Shown: positions 61,648 through 64,000 of the stretch, in pieces
Numbering within the stretch: the first letter of the stretch is position 1
Layout of the letters: every line of letters begins with the position of its first letter
Origin: Carallia brachiata
Lineage: Eukaryota > Streptophyta > Magnoliopsida > Malpighiales > Rhizophoraceae
Length of the DNA stretch: 64,000 nucleotides
Assembly: GCA_021464245.1 (NCBI GenBank)
Contig: JADCRB010000005.1
Location: forward strand, 2,914,001 to 2,978,000
Direction: 5' to 3'
Notes under the pieces: generated by a model
The model's input: only the letters and a program-made list of their open reading frames with translations
What the model was told of the DNA's origin: nothing
The model's database searches: none
Translations under genes and position numbers: made by a program

Positions 61648-64000
61648 ATGGCGATGATAGCAGTGCAGTTGGTGCTAGAGAAGTTGGCTATGCTTGCGAC
61701 AGAAGAAATTCAGTTATTAGGAGGAGTTCGTGGAGGGATTGAGGAGCTGCAGGATGATTTGGAAAGCATGAAATCATTCCTGCAGGATGCAGAAGCAAGA
61801 AGTGAGAGTGACCAAGGAGCCAAAGCCTGGGTGAAACAGGTCAGAGATGTCGCCTGTGATGCTGAGGATGTCATTGAAACGTTTATGATCCGCTTGGCAC
61901 CGACGACCAACGGGCATGGCTTCGTCCGTGCTCTCCGCAATTGCTATAGCTATGTCAGGAATCTGAGGGCGCAACATAGGCTAGCTGTGCAGATACAAAG
62001 CATCAAAGCAAGGGTAAAAGCCATTGCTGAGAGAAGAAATGCATTTTCTTTCAACAGGGCTGACGTTGCAGCCAATGCATCCATGGAGAAATGGCACGAT
62101 CCCCGGATCGCTTCTCTGTACATAGACGAAGCTGATGTAGTGGGGATTGAGAATCCTAGAAGTACACTAATTACATGGCTGGTAGAAGGAGAAGAAAAGT
62201 TGACATCTATTTCTGTGGTTGGGATGGGAGGTTTAGGGAAAACAACACTGGTTAAGAAAGTCTTTGATAGCAAACCGATCAGAAGAGAATTTGACTGCCA
62301 TGCCTGGATAACTGTCTCAAAGTCATTTATGCCCGTGGAGCTTCTACGTGCTGCCCTCAGAGGTTTCCTGGAGGCAACTAAAGAACCGGTTCCCAATGGA
62401 TTGGAGTTGATGAGTGACTTGCAATTAGTTGATGCACTCAGGAGCAAATTGCAAGAAAAGAGGTATGTTGTTGTATTTGATGATGTTTGGAGTGTGGATG
62501 CTTGGGAAACAATAAAATATGCATTCCCTGATTGTAAATGTGGCAGTAGAATCATCTTCACTATGCGTATACTGGACGTAGCTGAATCTATAGAGAATAC
62601 TGGTCATGTTTATCATCTCAAACCTTTACCAGATCCAGAGGCTTGGACTCTGTTTTGTATGAAAGCCTTTAGGGGAGAATATGAGGGTGTCTGTCCTCAA
62701 GAGCTGGACGAAATTTCTCGACGTATTCTGAAGAAATGTGAGGGACTTCCACTAGCAATTGTAGCAATAGGAGGCCTGCTGTCAAAGAAGAGGAAAGAAG
62801 CTTTGGAATGGAGGAATATACACAACAGGCTAGCAACAGAATTGAAAAGTGAAAATGACCTTGGCAATCTAGGGAGAATACTTCTTCTAAGTTATAATGA
62901 TCTTCCTTACTACCTCAAACAATGTTATTTGTATATGAGTGTTTTTCCTGAGGATTACTCGATTAAGAGGATGAAGCTGATCAGATTGTGGGTAGTTGAG
63001 AGGCTTGTTGCAGAAATACCAGGCCTTACAATGGAGCAAGTTGCAGAGGACTATCTTAATGAGCTTGTGAGCCGGAGTATGATTCAAGTTGTAGATATGG
63101 ACTATTCCAACCGGGTTAGGATGTGTCGAATTCATGATTTGATGAGAGAAATTATTCAGTTGAAGGCGAGGGAAGAATCTTTTGTTGTCATAGCAGATAA
63201 AAAAAATTTCCACACAAGTGAAAAAGTCCGGCGGTTAGCAATCCATGACACCTTTGAAGACTTCCCATCAGATATGAGATTCCCTTATCTTCGTTCTTTA
63301 TTGATATTTCCATTGACGGATGCACTTAAATTCTCTGAGTGTTCTTTCTTCCGCAGTTTCAAATTATTAAGAACGCTGGAGTTAGAACGTGCACCTCTTT
63401 CCAACTTTCCGCCCGAATTAGTTGAGCTGATTCATTTGACATACTTAAGTTTGAGAAGGACAAGGGTAAGTGAGCTTCCACAGTGCATAAGGAAGCTTAA
63501 AAACTTGGAAATACTGGATCTAAAAGGAAGTCTTGTATCATCGCTGCCTACGGGAATCTTAAATTTGAAATCTCTTAAACAGCTTCGTAGTTACAGATAC
63601 CAGTTTGGATCATCAGTGTTCTTTGCAGATGATATTGGGATGAAAGTTCCGCGAGGAATAGGTAGAATGACAAGCCTACAGAAGCTCGGAAGCATTGAAA
63701 TCGATGATGAACATGAGGTGTTGTGGGAGTTAGGAAAGCTAACCCAGCTGACAAGGTTGAGCATTTTAAAGCTAAGAGGAGAGCATCAGTCAACCCTATG
63801 TTATACAGTGGACAAAATGAGACACCTTACTACATTGTACATGAGTTCAATAACCGATCGTGAAGTTTTAAATCTAGACTCTCTCTCATCCCCTCCTGAA
63901 TTTCTCCAGCGTCTGTACATCAAATGTGGTTTGGAAACATTACCTAGATGGTTTGCAGAACTCCAGTATCTTTGCAAATTAGTCCTTCAATATTCTAACC
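61648..64000 (+). CDS. CC-NB-LRR (CNL) disease-resistance-type protein, 3' end outside the window
   Basis: Intracellular immune receptor of the RPM1-like CNL class. One open frame of 784 codons without stop or intron reaches the window edge. Coiled-coil/Rx N-domain with the EDVID-type motif AEDVIETF (about 72-79). NB-ARC: P-loop GMGGLGKTT (192-200), RNBS-A CHAWITVSKSF, kinase-2 VVVFDDVW (274-281), RNBS-B CGSRIIFTMR, GLPL (366-369), RNBS-D LKQCYLYMSVFPEDYSI, and an MHD-equivalent RIHDLMRE with IHD at 495-497 in place of MHD/VHD. Leucine-rich repeats begin at about residue 540 (for example LPQCIRKLKNLEILDLKGS). The ATG chosen, in GCCATGGCGATG, has a good plant context. RNBS-B usually reads STR or TTR; here it is TMR, a mild variation. 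Confidence 0.96.
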   Translation, partial: MAMIAVQLVLEKLAMLATEEIQLLGGVRGGIEELQDDLESMKSFLQDAEARSESDQGAKAWVKQVRDVACDAEDVIETFMIRLAPTTNGHGFVRALRNCYSYVRNLRAQHRLAVQIQSIKARVKAIAERRNAFSFNRADVAANASMEKWHDPRIASLYIDEADVVGIENPRSTLITWLVEGEEKLTSISVVGMGGLGKTTLVKKVFDSKPIRREFDCHAWITVSKSFMPVELLRAALRGFLEATKEPVPNGLELMSDLQLVDALRSKLQEKRYVVVFDDVWSVDAWETIKYAFPDCKCGSRIIFTMRILDVAESIENTGHVYHLKPLPDPEAWTLFCMKAFRGEYEGVCPQELDEISRRILKKCEGLPLAIVAIGGLLSKKRKEALEWRNIHNRLATELKSENDLGNLGRILLLSYNDLPYYLKQCYLYMSVFPEDYSIKRMKLIRLWVVERLVAEIPGLTMEQVAEDYLNELVSRSMIQVVDMDYSNRVRMCRIHDLMREIIQLKAREESFVVIADKKNFHTSEKVRRLAIHDTFEDFPSDMRFPYLRSLLIFPLTDALKFSECSFFRSFKLLRTLELERAPLSNFPPELVELIHLTYLSLRRTRVSELPQCIRKLKNLEILDLKGSLVSSLPTGILNLKSLKQLRSYRYQFGSSVFFADDIGMKVPRGIGRMTSLQKLGSIEIDDEHEVLWELGKLTQLTRLSILKLRGEHQSTLCYTVDKMRHLTTLYMSSITDREVLNLDSLSSPPEFLQRLYIKCGLETLPRWFAELQYLCKLVLQYSN

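Noticed and set aside
1..64000. tRNA, rRNA and CRISPR
   Set aside because: No intact cloverleaf, rRNA segment or spaced direct-repeat array was seen; tRNA-like boxes occur only in SINE-like elements.

Overview
The window is nuclear DNA of a flowering plant, most likely a eudicot. It is AT-rich, genes are split by GT-AG introns, and intergenic space is full of MITE-like foldbacks, SINE and LINE tails, microsatellites and one full-length LTR retrotransposon. The species cannot be named from the sequence alone.

Layout. 3974-6340 (+): a three-exon gene for a small, probably plastid-targeted protein. 6666-7725 (-): a DUF4228/PADRE protein with the family C-terminal motif. 7.9-16.4 kb: no gene seen. 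16654-20673 (-): a 14-exon nucleobase-ascorbate transporter with single-base frame breaks. 21.5-28.7 kb: repeats only. 28722-31156 (-): an LSM12-like gene whose first intron looks like a U12-type AT-AC intron. 31.2-41.7 kb: repeats, MITEs and a LINE-like tail. 41738-43155 (+): a TRICHOME BIREFRINGENCE-LIKE O-acetyltransferase with one missing base. 43294-53580 (-): a complete Ty3/Gypsy element of Tat type, with 5-bp target duplications GTGAT. 53.6-58.7 kb: no gene seen. 58833-59753 (+): a two-exon MLP/Bet v 1 protein. 59.9-60.8 kb: a tandem duplication interrupted by a retroposon. 61648-64000 (+): a CC-NB-LRR resistance-type gene running off the window.

The most striking observation is inside the retrotransposon. 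Between integrase and the 3' LTR, in the sense orientation of the element, there is an intron-free reading frame with a WUSCHEL-type (WOX) homeodomain. It is followed, in other frames, by a WUS-box-like TLPLFP and a terminal EAR-like LxLxL motif. This looks like a captured WUS/WOX transcription-factor gene carried by a Tat-lineage element.

Frame breaks in the transporter, the TBL gene and the retroelement are mostly one-base losses in short homopolymers. That pattern fits uncorrected long-read consensus errors at least as well as real pseudogenes, so 'broken' genes here should not be called dead on this sequence alone. The other genes (plastid protein, PADRE, LSM12, MLP, CNL) read cleanly.
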